Shown: piece after piece, positions 1 through 8,087 of the stretch
Layout of the letters: each line of letters starts with the position of its first letter
Position numbering within the stretch: the first letter of the stretch is position 1
From: Firmicutes bacterium UBA5449
GTDB taxonomy: Bacteria > Bacillota > SHA-98 > UBA4971
Reading direction: 5' to 3'
DNA length: 32,493 nucleotides
Assembly: GCA_002424305.1 (NCBI GenBank)
Contig: DIQZ01000014.1
Location: forward strand, 1-32,493
Position numbers and translations under genes: made by a program
The notes under the pieces: generated by a model
Database searches by the model: none
What the model was told of the DNA's origin: nothing
What the model saw: only the letters and a program-made list of their open reading frames with translations

Positions 1-4
1 GAAG

Positions 5-10
5 TCTCCT
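5..10 (-). promoter_or_regulatory. Ribosome binding site of the next gene, outside the window
   Basis: Reading the minus strand, the permease stop codon (12-14) is followed at once by AGGAGA at 5-10. This is a good ribosome binding site for another gene starting just beyond the window edge. In this type of transporter operon that gene is usually the ABC ATPase, but it is not visible here. Confidence 0.6.
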
Positions 11-11
11 G

Positions 12-734
12 CTACCGATTTCCCCGCATACCTGCTAACCCCATGACCCAGGTCTTAAGACGAACAGCAGGTCGCACACGAACGTGTGACTGCTCAGCAA
101 GCCTCCTCTCCCATGCTCCAAAAAGCACAGTAAACACTGTTGTTAAAACAAGATACAGAATCCCTGCTGCAAAGAACACCTCAAGTGGGCGAAATGTACT
201 GGCAATCATTTGCTGGGCTGACCGCATAAGATCCACCATTGCAATAGTAGAGACCAAAGATGAATCCTTAAGCCTTGCAACAGCTTCATTGCCAAGGGGT
301 GGTATTATTCTAGGAAGAGTCTGGGGAAATATTACCCATCTCATCGACTGCATATAAGTCATTCCCAGGGACTTGGCAGCCTCCATTTGGCCTTTATCTA
401 TTGACAAGATGCCTCCGCGAAGGATCTCCGCGATGTAAGCTGACGCATTTAAGGTCATGCCTATGACGGCAGCAGGAAACGGGTCGAAAGTTATGCCGAC
501 CTGGGGTAGCCCATAGTAGATCAAGAAGAGCTGCATCAAAAGAGGAGTCCCTCTCATGCACCAGGTGTAGAGTGAAGCCGGAATACTTAATAACGGACTT
601 CCGGATATGCGTGCCAGTGCTAACCCAAGCCCCAGAGTCATTCCAAACAGCATAGATAGACATGTGAGTTCCATGGTCATAGCTGCACCTTTCAGAAGCA
701 CGGGTAGGAGCCCTATCATAAATTTCATATCCAT
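12..734 (-). CDS. Polar amino-acid ABC transporter permease (probably histidine)
   Basis: This 240-residue integral membrane protein is the permease of a polar amino-acid uptake ABC transporter (HisM/GlnP family, MetI-like fold). It shows several hydrophobic segments, the family start with TLSxxxG-like residues near 25-35, RGTPLLMQLFLIYYGLP at about 61-77, and the EAA cytoplasmic loop 'EAAKSLGMTYMQSMRWVIFP' at about 118-137 that contacts the ATPase. The ATG at 734 has AGGAGA about nine bases upstream; a second in-frame ATG lies two codons on. It follows the binding-protein gene after 212 bases with no recognisable feature and shares its T-box leader. The histidine assignment is inferred from the leader only; the permease sequence does not give specificity. 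Confidence 0.9.
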   Translation of the reverse strand: MDMKFMIGLLPVLLKGAAMTMELTCLSMLFGMTLGLGLALARISGSPLLSIPASLYTWCMRGTPLLMQLFLIYYGLPQVGITFDPFPAAVIGMTLNASAYIAEILRGGILSIDKGQMEAAKSLGMTYMQSMRWVIFPQTLPRIIPPLGNEAVARLKDSSLVSTIAMVDLMRSAQQMIASTFRPLEVFFAAGILYLVLTTVFTVLFGAWERRLAEQSHVRVRPAVRLKTWVMGLAGMRGNR

Positions 735-946
735 GGTCTACTATCTCCTCATGAAAACCTAGTGAAACGGCTGAATTGACTCAAATGCGTCTGACTATGA
801 CTCAGAGCTGCCGATGTCACCGCTTGTATTACGCCGATCCCGAATTACTTCCGACGGCAGCATTAGACCTTTGCGTATCGCAGAACACCGGCAGCTGACT
901 TTCAATACCCACTCAGGGACATGGGACAAGCCTATTGGTGGGTTAC

Positions 947-1774
947 TTATCGTTTGGATACGTCCACTCCGAACCACTTACGAGAGATCTTCCCGTATGT
1001 GTCGTCTTCCTTAATTGAATCAATGGCTGCGCATACCCCTTCTTGAAAAGCGTTATCGCCCTTCCGAAAACCGATTCCTATAGACTCTTCAGCCAACCTT
1101 TCCTCGAGCACACGATAAGCCCCTGCCTGTTTTGTCATGTAGTACCTGCCGACAAACTCATCCACAACTAAAGCCTGGATCCTACCTATCGCAAGGTCTG
1201 TAAATGCCTCAGGATATGTGGCATAGAGCTTCAGATCTTTGAACCCTCCAAACTTCTTCGCAGCTACCTCTCCTGTGCTACCCAGTTGTGTGCCTACTAC
1301 CTTACCCTTGAGGTCAGAAAGAGTATTGATGCCCTTGGTTTCCTGCTTAACCACGATTATCTGCGCACCATAGATGTACGGTGGGCTAAAATCGATTTTC
1401 TCTGCTCGCTCATTAGTAATAGTAAGTGTGGACAGAATCATGTCGAATTTTCCGGCCTGAAGTCCGAGGATTACTCCGTCCCATGCAGTGGGAACCCACA
1501 GAATATCAATCCCGAGCCGCTTACCTATTTCATCAGCCAGATCCACGTCAAAACCAATGAGGTTGCCCTTCTCATCCCTGTATTCCATTGGAGGAAACGC
1601 GTCATCCACGCCTATTCTGATAGCACCTGCTGCCTTTATCTTCTCGAAGGAACCATCATCTGAAGCACCAAAAACCACACTACTCAGTGTCAACACGCTG
1701 ACAATTAGAGAAATGAGCGCTACTTGAAACAGTCTTCTTGTGTTCAATTTTCTTGTGCTGATAAACATAACCAT
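947..1774 (-). CDS. Amino-acid ABC transporter substrate-binding protein (probably histidine)
   Basis: This is a periplasmic-binding-protein family 3 (SBP_bac_3) protein of 275 residues, the extracellular receptor of the transporter. An N-terminal basic stretch and a hydrophobic segment (about 14-36) form a signal peptide. There is no clear lipobox cysteine, which is unusual for a Gram-positive binding protein, so anchoring is uncertain. Family features include IRIGVDDAFPPMEYRD (about 52-67), GFDVDLADEIGKRLG, a central DMILSTLTIT and a lobe-two LKGKVVGTQLGST. The ATG at 1774 is preceded by GAGGAGG with suitable spacing. The gene lies directly downstream of a T-box terminator/antiterminator, so its expression should rise when the cognate tRNA is uncharged. 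The permease follows it. Confidence 0.92.
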   Translation of the reverse strand: MVMFISTRKLNTRRLFQVALISLIVSVLTLSSVVFGASDDGSFEKIKAAGAIRIGVDDAFPPMEYRDEKGNLIGFDVDLADEIGKRLGIDILWVPTAWDGVILGLQAGKFDMILSTLTITNERAEKIDFSPPYIYGAQIIVVKQETKGINTLSDLKGKVVGTQLGSTGEVAAKKFGGFKDLKLYATYPEAFTDLAIGRIQALVVDEFVGRYYMTKQAGAYRVLEERLAEESIGIGFRKGDNAFQEGVCAAIDSIKEDDTYGKISRKWFGVDVSKR

Positions 1775-1837
1775 TGCCTCCTCACTTCTTTACCTTCTCT
1801 GGCTCTTTACTTTGCTTTCCATAAGATCAAAATAGAC

Positions 1838-1876
1838 AAAAAAATACCCCTCGCCCCATAAAAGGACGAGAGGTGA
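1838..1876 (-). terminator. Intrinsic terminator of the T-box leader
   Basis: On the minus strand a GC-rich stem (CCTCTCGTCC pairing with GGGGCGAGGGG, short loop TTTTATG) is followed by a run of T (complement of 1838-1845). It overlaps the conserved T-box sequence, as expected of an alternative terminator/antiterminator. It lies 64 bases before the binding-protein start. Confidence 0.88.
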
Positions 1877-2254
1877 CTCCCGTGGTCCCACCTTAATTGG
1901 TTACCCATTTCTAAAGATTGGGCAACCCACTCATTATCAGGTACGGCACGCAGCCTTCATAGGCTCATCGTGCTTATACCCCCCCGCAGTAACGGGCGGG
2001 ACCCGTCAAATCCTACTCCCGTAATACAGCCACAACACAACTTGCACATGCAGCTCGGTTTTGGTTTGCACTCCGAGGTGTGTTTCAACCGATACTTCGT
2101 GCCAGGCTTTCACTATCTCCGGCTCGCTTCGACTCTGTATTCGGCCTACTTATCCCCGTCATGGCTTTTCCCTATTAAACATCTTCCGTCTTAGAGCTCT
2201 TCATCCTGTAGACTCTTTACCTGCGCAGGCTTCGTTCCCAGGATGTACCGATTT
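1838..2254 (-). promoter_or_regulatory. T-box riboswitch leader, specifier read as CAC (His)
   Basis: A tRNA-sensing leader of about 415 nucleotides. Stem I carries the distal elements AGCGAGCCGGAGATAGTGAA and, on its 3' side, TTGAAACACACCTCGGAG, matching the usual GAA-specifier-CTTTGGAG pattern. Aligned by eye with the glyQS leader, the specifier triplet is CAC (complement of 2080-2082). The conserved T-box AAGGTGGGACCACGGG is the complement of 1879-1894, preceded by a stem-loop at about 1895-1926 (stem III position). It is followed by the terminator. Known biology: uncharged tRNA pairs with specifier and T-box bulge and stabilises the antiterminator. Histidine T-boxes upstream of amino-acid transporters are known in Bacillota. 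The specifier call rests on manual alignment. Confidence 0.88.
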
Positions 2255-2260
2255 ACAGAT

Positions 2261-2289
2261 ACTCTAGCACGGACTGGCAAACCTGTCAA
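2261..2289 (-). promoter_or_regulatory. Sigma-A type promoter of the T-box transporter operon
   Basis: The minus strand shows TTGACA (complement of 2284-2289), a 17-base spacer and TAGAGT (complement of 2261-2266). This places the transcription start near 2254, just before stem I of the leader. The promoter starts about 50 bases after the stop of the upstream GH13 gene. Confidence 0.7.
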
Positions 2290-2339
2290 GGCTTTTTTGG
2301 TTTTTGATGGTTTTTTGGGTACATGCTCCATCAATCCGG

Positions 2340-4523
2340 TTAAGAACCGCCTACCAACACACGCGCTTCACAGGCACCCAAATTGTGAATCTGCAATCGC
2401 CCGCCGGAAATCTCATGTGCCTGCCCTGTTAAAGCATCCACAAAGACCGTGCCATCAGCAACATCATCTAACACGAGGTCCACCGATACGTGAGTATCTC
2501 CTGCGCATACCGCAACCACTGCAACTTCTGCATCATAGACACGGGCAAAAGCGAAGGTTCTTGTAGGATCATCTACCATTAACCAGCGCATATCTCCTCG
2601 TCTCAACGCACCACTGTTCTTTCGTAGGCGGATTAAGTCTTGATACAGCTTGTGAAGTTCTCGATCCTGTCTGGCTTCGTCCCAAATCATTGTCCCGCGG
2701 CATCCGGGATCCTTAGTTCCCTTCATCCCGATTTCATCCCCGTAATAGACTATAGGCGTGCCAGGGTAGGTCATCTGAAACACGATTGCAGGTATCATCC
2801 ACTTCTTGTTCCCACGAAAAGCGGTAAGCACACGCTCTGTGTCATGGCTGCCCAGCAGACTCAGAAGGGTTAGTGACGCAGCGTTGGGATAATCTGCCCT
2901 TGTAGACTCAAGCCTCTTCACAAAAGCTGATGCCTCGCAGCTTCTCCTCGCGAAGAAGTCTAAAACAGCGTCACGAAACACATAGTTCATAACCGCATCA
3001 AACTGGTCTCCTTGAAGCCAGGGCGCCCCGTTATGCCAGATTTCTCCGACAATATACGCCTCAGGATTGATCCCCTTAACATGATCGCGAAATTCCCTCC
3101 AGAAGAAGTGCCCGATCTCATTGGGGACGTCCAAGCGCCATCCGTCAACCCCCAATTCCATCCAGTATTGCACCACGCCCAGGATGTAACGACGCACCTC
3201 AGGGTTTTCCATATTAAGCTTAGGCAAGTGGGGCAACCCCCACCATGACTCATAATTTGGTTTTGGAGATTTACGTATCGGGAAATCGTGAATATAGTAC
3301 CAATCCACGTAACGAGAATTTCTCCCCTTTTCGACAACATCCTGAAACGCCCAGAAGTTGTCCCCTGTATGATTGAAAACCCCATCCAGAACAATCTTGA
3401 TCCCTGAAGCGTGAAGAGCGGAAACCATTTCTTTAAACTTATCCAGGCTCCCAAAACTCGGGTCAATCTTCATGTAATCAGATGTATCATACTTGTGATT
3501 TGAAGGCGCCTCAAAAATCGGATTAAACCAGATTGCAGTAATTCCAAGATCCTCAAGGTAGGGAATATTGTCGATGACTCCTTGAAAATCGCCGCCGAAG
3601 AAGTTCCCTGCTGTGGGCACTCCACCCCAGATAAGAGTGGCAAATGGATCATTGCTCGGATCGCCGTTTGCGAATCTGTCAGGGAAGATCTGATAAAACA
3701 CAGCATCTTTCACCCATGCCGGGGTATAAAAAACAGGGAGCTCGGTAAGATCCAGCTCAAATTGATCATCTGCGCCAGGCACATCCCGGCGTGCCCCTAA
3801 AGGGGTATACCAAACCTTGGCATCACCGTCTGTTAATGAGAATCGATAACGCAAAAGCCCGTCCGAAGCCGAGATCTCCGTTCGATAATACGTAAAGCCT
3901 CCGACGGTTGCATAAGGTTCCATAGGAGCATTTCCGCAGGCGCTGTCGGCTACCGACTTGTCAGAACTATCGGCAAAACCATCCCGGCCGGTTGGGCTTA
4001 ACATATACTCCATCCGGATCTCTTCAACATCAGATGTCCTGGCCCGCAGTCTGATGGCAACGGTTTCACGATCTTCCCGTTCAACGTAAGGGGACGTTTG
4101 CTCATGCAGGAGCGCTTCAGTCACTATCTGACCGTCTCCCATGCTACACGGAGCTTCTAGCAACTCCAGGTCACCCACTACGATGACTGAGTTCTTTCCC
4201 CCGTAGCCGTCATCACGGAATTCCTTTGCTTTCATGTCTGTCACCCACACCGTCCCATCCACGACAAACTTGTATTGATGCTCGCCTTGAGGCAGCCCAA
4301 GTACTACCTGCCATACCCCATCACCATCAACATCCTCCATGGGTGTTGATGTCGCGCTCCAATTATTGAATGTGCCGGCCAGGGTAACTGTTCCTACAGG
4401 ACGTCCCGGGGCAAACGTAAATTCCACCTGGAATGTCCTGCTTTCCACCGACAAACCCAAAGATAAGACGATGATTATTAGTATACTATATACGAGCAGT
4501 TTTCGCATGACACGCCTGCACAT
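2340..4523 (-). CDS. Secreted GH13 alpha-glucan hydrolase with N-terminal starch-binding module
   Basis: A 727-residue alpha-amylase-family enzyme, close to neopullulanases/maltogenic amylases. Residues 1-28 form a signal peptide. Residues 30-115 look like a CBM48/CBM20-type glucan-binding fold (VTLAGTFNNW, then YKFVVDG). A second beta-rich linker domain follows to about 265. The catalytic barrel begins at AVFYQIFPDRFANGDP (about 274-289). The four family motifs are intact: DGVFNH (D380), GWRLDV (nucleophile D465), GEIWH (acid/base E494) and SHD (D561). A beta-sandwich C domain ends the protein. The ATG at 4523 has GGAGGT seven or eight bases upstream. It follows the GH57 gene by 151 bases and is probably co-transcribed. 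Expected products are maltose and short maltodextrins; exact specificity cannot be read from sequence. Confidence 0.92.
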   Translation of the reverse strand: MCRRVMRKLLVYSILIIIVLSLGLSVESRTFQVEFTFAPGRPVGTVTLAGTFNNWSATSTPMEDVDGDGVWQVVLGLPQGEHQYKFVVDGTVWVTDMKAKEFRDDGYGGKNSVIVVGDLELLEAPCSMGDGQIVTEALLHEQTSPYVEREDRETVAIRLRARTSDVEEIRMEYMLSPTGRDGFADSSDKSVADSACGNAPMEPYATVGGFTYYRTEISASDGLLRYRFSLTDGDAKVWYTPLGARRDVPGADDQFELDLTELPVFYTPAWVKDAVFYQIFPDRFANGDPSNDPFATLIWGGVPTAGNFFGGDFQGVIDNIPYLEDLGITAIWFNPIFEAPSNHKYDTSDYMKIDPSFGSLDKFKEMVSALHASGIKIVLDGVFNHTGDNFWAFQDVVEKGRNSRYVDWYYIHDFPIRKSPKPNYESWWGLPHLPKLNMENPEVRRYILGVVQYWMELGVDGWRLDVPNEIGHFFWREFRDHVKGINPEAYIVGEIWHNGAPWLQGDQFDAVMNYVFRDAVLDFFARRSCEASAFVKRLESTRADYPNAASLTLLSLLGSHDTERVLTAFRGNKKWMIPAIVFQMTYPGTPIVYYGDEIGMKGTKDPGCRGTMIWDEARQDRELHKLYQDLIRLRKNSGALRRGDMRWLMVDDPTRTFAFARVYDAEVAVVAVCAGDTHVSVDLVLDDVADGTVFVDALTGQAHEISGGRLQIHNLGACEARVLVGGS

Positions 4524-4561
4524 AGATTTTACCTCCGCCCTGTCACATGGTGCACATTCCC

Positions 4562-4634
4562 CATGCTAACCCGGGGGTCTCCACGCCTCAAGACCACCTG
4601 TCCCTTACCCTTAACCCCCGGGAATTACAGCATG
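4562..4634 (-). repeat. GC-rich interrupted inverted repeat between the two amylase genes
   Basis: CATGCTAACCCGGGGGT (4562-4578) faces the complement of 4614-4634, which reads CATGCTGTAATTCCCGGGGGT; the arms match apart from a small insertion and a mismatch. The enclosed sequence is about 35 bases. In the direction of transcription there is no T-run, so it is not a classic terminator. It may stabilise or process the message between the two genes. Confidence 0.55.
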
Positions 4635-4674
4635 AGGGAAACCTGGACTCACCTAAAACAGAATGGATGCCTTA

Positions 4675-7600
4675 CTACTCTAAACCATACACCATAGGCA
4701 CTTCAGCCGGCTTACCGGTGTTTACGTCATAAGCTCCCAGAATTTCTTCTTGCGTCATTCCTCGAGGAGCCAAAAGATCCAACACATTAGGATTTACGCT
4801 TGAATCGTGTCCGCCTCCAAGCCTCCATTCTTGCGCAGTCTCTTGCACTTCCCTTACCCTGAGGTTGCCGGTTGCAGCATAACCTTCCTGACTCAGTATG
4901 AAGACCTGATACCCCCAATATGGCTCAGGCTTACCCAGGACAGACTTGGGCACGTGGATGGAAATAACGTTGTTTAAGGTATCCACGCTCACTCTTACCG
5001 CCCCGTCAAGTTCTCTTCCGTCAGATGTGAATATTCGCTGCATCCAGCCTTCCATCCAAATAGCGTACTCCCATGCGCATTCCGGTGAAAACACCACATT
5101 CCGCCCACCCAAGGCTTCAGTCTCTCCTGAACCAAGCTTGCCATCAGTATCAATGTAAATGTCAATGGTTTGCAGGGACACTCCAATCGGCGAGTTCCAT
5201 GGGTTTGTGATTTCACCTTCAAACTCAACTTGGAAGACAATATCATCTTCTACGTCAAGTACTTCGAAAGCCAACATGTCAAAGACTCCCGGTGTAAACA
5301 CAGGGCTCAGCGGATATGTATATGAGCCGGGACCATAGTCATCACCCTTCGGATCATCCCATCTCAAGAGAGTGGTTCCTACAACAACCTCAGGCACCCT
5401 CAACGCACAAGGTCCCTCACAAGGAATCATATCTATATTCTTTCCCTCTCGAGACGCGACTGCAGCAAGGCTTACGACATCTCCCGGTTTGAGATTCATG
5501 TCTGTAAACGGAAGCTTGATTTCGATAGTCTGATCCACGCCTGATGTGACCACCTGTCTCGCCTCAACCCACGCTTCATTGCCGTCAGCAAACGCTAGCT
5601 GCGCTTTTGCAGTACCGGGCTCCGTCACTTTCTGAAAATCTACAAGAAGTTCAGTACCGAGGGAAAATCCGACCACTGTTGCATCAGGACCTTCCTCACT
5701 CCACCTTGGCACACTGTTGACTTCCATCCGTCTGGGATTCGCAAGATACAAAGCCACTGCTAAGTCACTATCATAAATGCCCTTCAGGCCACCTCTTACA
5801 TCTACACGAATATAGAGGTTCTCTGCGTCAACTCCCAGCCATAGGGCGCGCAGAATGTTTTCACTTTCCCCACCGGGGAGCGTAGCCGCCTCCTCCTTGA
5901 AGTAAAGAGAAGCCTGGTTCCACTCACCTGGCCGGATTATGCCGTCAGCCTCAGCGTCCCTCATGAAATCCTTCATCTTCTCATTGGGACGTGCAGGCTC
6001 TTTCGCAATAATCGGCATGTATAAGTATCCCGGCACAGGCTGACCTATGTATGAGTAGACATTCTGCAGGTGAACCCTGAAAAGCTCGTCAAAGGCATGA
6101 TCTTGCCCGGAATCCTGATCATCTCCGTACCACCAGAACCAGTCACTGCCTTCCGCTGCATAAAACTCATCCCACGCCTTTTCGATCATATTCATCTCGC
6201 TCGCACCTGCCTCTTGTGCAGTTGCTTCCTGAGTATGCTCAGCCAAGACGCGCCTGGCTTTCGCAAGGTAATCCCAGGCTCTGTTCTCTTCAGTCTCGCC
6301 TATCCAAGTGTCAAGATTACTGTCTATCCATGACCCTGTAAAAAGCTTAGGAATCTTTGTGGTCGCGGGATGCTCTTCCAGAAATTCACTTACAGTCACA
6401 GTCTTGAATCCCGGATCGTCATTGAGCATCTTATAGAGGGTATGGAGGAACTCCTTGCCGTCGTTTTCGTAATATTCCCAGCAGTTCTCTCCGTCAAGAG
6501 CAATAGCCATAATGTGCGGGCCGGGCTTTCCTGATAAGTCGCGTTTCACTTTCTTCAAATAGTTCATGAAATCCAGCGCAGCGGCTGTACCATTCATTCC
6601 CGTGTAACTGAACCCAACCTTGTCCGACAGCACAATATCACGAAACAAAATCGTGACTTCCTTGCCATTCTCCTCAACAATATAAGGCTTATACAGAAGA
6701 TCCGGACGAGTCACGTTGCCTGCACCGTCCCACAAACTTATCCCCAGAGAGCGGGCAAGCACTCCTTCACTGGATACCATCCACCGGAATCCGGCATCAT
6801 GGATAATGCCCACAATATCCTGGCCTACAGCCTGCTCAGACGGCCAAAGGCCTCCGGGCTTCCTTCCGAAATGATCCTCATATGACTCAATTCCCATCCG
6901 AAGCTGTGCTTTGACATCTTCAGGATATGCAAAACCTTCTTTCGGAAGCTCCAGATTGGGACTTCCAATCCGCGCAAGCCTGACATCGTAAAGCAATGGC
7001 ATGATTGGATGATAAAAGGGAGTGGTAGTCACTTCAATCTGTCCTGAATCCTGCATCTCCCTATAAAGGGGAATAACCTTCCGCACAATGTCGATGTGTT
7101 TCTCCAGGACTTTCTGTTTATCTTCTTCAGTAAAACCTTTTCCCTTTTCTACAAGCCCGTGCATAACAGGGTCTTCCTCTATGAAGTCCGGATCTAACCA
7201 GGCTAGATTGAACCAAACCTGAAGATCTCTGAAATCTTCTTCCGTAAACCTTTCAATTGCTTCGGCAATAGATCTGTCTGAGACAGTCTCTCCACGCTTC
7301 TGAAGAAGCTGCCAGTACCTTGGGTACTTCTTAATCATTTGCTCCCAATTCGCATCAAAAAACCTTCTCAATATGAAGTCCTTATCTTCCGTTGTCAGAC
7401 CGGATGCCGGCGTTTCACTGAGAATCAGTTGAATATCTTTTGCGCCTGTAGCATATTCATCCAACTGAAAGATTAATGAAGGAACAAGATTGAATGTGGC
7501 ATGCACATTCGGGTAATCTTTTAGAATCGCAGCCATATCATAGTAATCCTTTGCAGCGTGCATTCTAACCCAAGGCATCATATACAATCCAGTCGAGGTG

Positions 7601-7743
7601 TTTTTGTAAAACGGTTGGTGATTATGCCAGATAAGAGCCACGTATAACGGCTCATCCTGAGCTGTCGCCGATCCGGGTGCCAGCCCTAACACGACCGCCA
7701 CAAGTACCACAACTGCCAGGGCTCTTAGAATCCACCGTTCCAT
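4675..7743 (-). CDS. Secreted GH57 glucan hydrolase (amylopullulanase-like) with glucodextranase-type C-terminal module
   Basis: A large extracellular GH57 enzyme. Residue numbers count from the upstream ATG at 7752. A signal peptide spans about 4-31 (cleavage near ATA-QD). GH57 signatures are WHNHQPFY (about 42-49), GLWPSEQAV with the likely nucleophile E306, and ALDGENCWEYY with the likely acid/base D420; SDWFWWYGDD follows at about 536-545. The C-terminal third holds beta-rich domains ending in a module like that of glucodextranase (DDPKGDDYGPGSYTYPL, about 799-815), thought to bind carbohydrate or cell wall. I prefer the ATG at 7743 (1022 residues) because AAGGGGG lies about 11 bases upstream, while it is too close to the ATG at 7752. 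It heads the probable two-gene amylase operon. Confidence 0.9.
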   Translation of the reverse strand: MERWILRALAVVVLVAVVLGLAPGSATAQDEPLYVALIWHNHQPFYKNTSTGLYMMPWVRMHAAKDYYDMAAILKDYPNVHATFNLVPSLIFQLDEYATGAKDIQLILSETPASGLTTEDKDFILRRFFDANWEQMIKKYPRYWQLLQKRGETVSDRSIAEAIERFTEEDFRDLQVWFNLAWLDPDFIEEDPVMHGLVEKGKGFTEEDKQKVLEKHIDIVRKVIPLYREMQDSGQIEVTTTPFYHPIMPLLYDVRLARIGSPNLELPKEGFAYPEDVKAQLRMGIESYEDHFGRKPGGLWPSEQAVGQDIVGIIHDAGFRWMVSSEGVLARSLGISLWDGAGNVTRPDLLYKPYIVEENGKEVTILFRDIVLSDKVGFSYTGMNGTAAALDFMNYLKKVKRDLSGKPGPHIMAIALDGENCWEYYENDGKEFLHTLYKMLNDDPGFKTVTVSEFLEEHPATTKIPKLFTGSWIDSNLDTWIGETEENRAWDYLAKARRVLAEHTQEATAQEAGASEMNMIEKAWDEFYAAEGSDWFWWYGDDQDSGQDHAFDELFRVHLQNVYSYIGQPVPGYLYMPIIAKEPARPNEKMKDFMRDAEADGIIRPGEWNQASLYFKEEAATLPGGESENILRALWLGVDAENLYIRVDVRGGLKGIYDSDLAVALYLANPRRMEVNSVPRWSEEGPDATVVGFSLGTELLVDFQKVTEPGTAKAQLAFADGNEAWVEARQVVTSGVDQTIEIKLPFTDMNLKPGDVVSLAAVASREGKNIDMIPCEGPCALRVPEVVVGTTLLRWDDPKGDDYGPGSYTYPLSPVFTPGVFDMLAFEVLDVEDDIVFQVEFEGEITNPWNSPIGVSLQTIDIYIDTDGKLGSGETEALGGRNVVFSPECAWEYAIWMEGWMQRIFTSDGRELDGAVRVSVDTLNNVISIHVPKSVLGKPEPYWGYQVFILSQEGYAATGNLRVREVQETAQEWRLGGGHDSSVNPNVLDLLAPRGMTQEEILGAYDVNTGKPAEVPMVYGLE

Positions 7744-7853
7744 ACCTAACATTACCCCCTTGCAATCTGTAAAACAAAGCTACCATATGAACGAAACCTC
7801 TGAACGGAAAAGTGCAAGTATAGTAGGCTATAACGTTGTAGTTTCACATAAAT

Positions 7854-7883
7854 ATTATCCCATTTCCAGACCATGTCTGTCAA
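7854..7883 (-). promoter_or_regulatory. Promoter of the GH57-GH13 operon
   Basis: The minus strand has TTGACA (complement of 7878-7883), an 18-base spacer and GATAAT (complement of 7854-7859). The transcription start would be near 7847, leaving a leader of about 100 bases. The 335-base stretch 7753-8087 has no other convincing gene; it also holds the hairpin at 8007-8047. Confidence 0.65.
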
Positions 7884-8006
7884 TGATAAATATCCCAATG
7901 CGTGATTCATATGAGCTGACCTACTGATATATGCAAGAAACATGAGAACGCAGTTTATGAAGATTACCATGCATAATACTTCTAAATGTACCAGCCATGT
8001 CTCACT

Positions 8007-8047
8007 CCCGGGCCCGATTGGGTCTGCATCCCTCTTTCGAGCCCGGG
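8007..8047. repeat. GC-rich hairpin after the 5'-nucleotidase gene
   Basis: CCCGGGCCCG (8007-8016) pairs with CGAGCCCGGG (8038-8047), ten pairs with one G-U in the minus-strand RNA and a loop of 21 bases. No T-run follows on either strand. It lies about 40 bases past the stop of the gene at 8088-9623, so it may mark the transcript end or protect the 3' end. Confidence 0.45.
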
Positions 8048-8087
8048 CACATATTATGCTCTGCTTGCGCCACCTGTATCTGTCCGG

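Noticed and set aside
795..977. 60-residue minus-strand ORF between binding protein and permease
   Set aside because: It overlaps the end of the binding-protein gene out of frame and lacks a good ribosome binding site; treated as intergenic sequence.
7752..7970. 72-residue minus-strand ORF upstream of the GH57 gene
   Set aside because: It has no ribosome binding site, runs through the TTGACA/GATAAT promoter and ends at the GH57 start, so it is probably chance.
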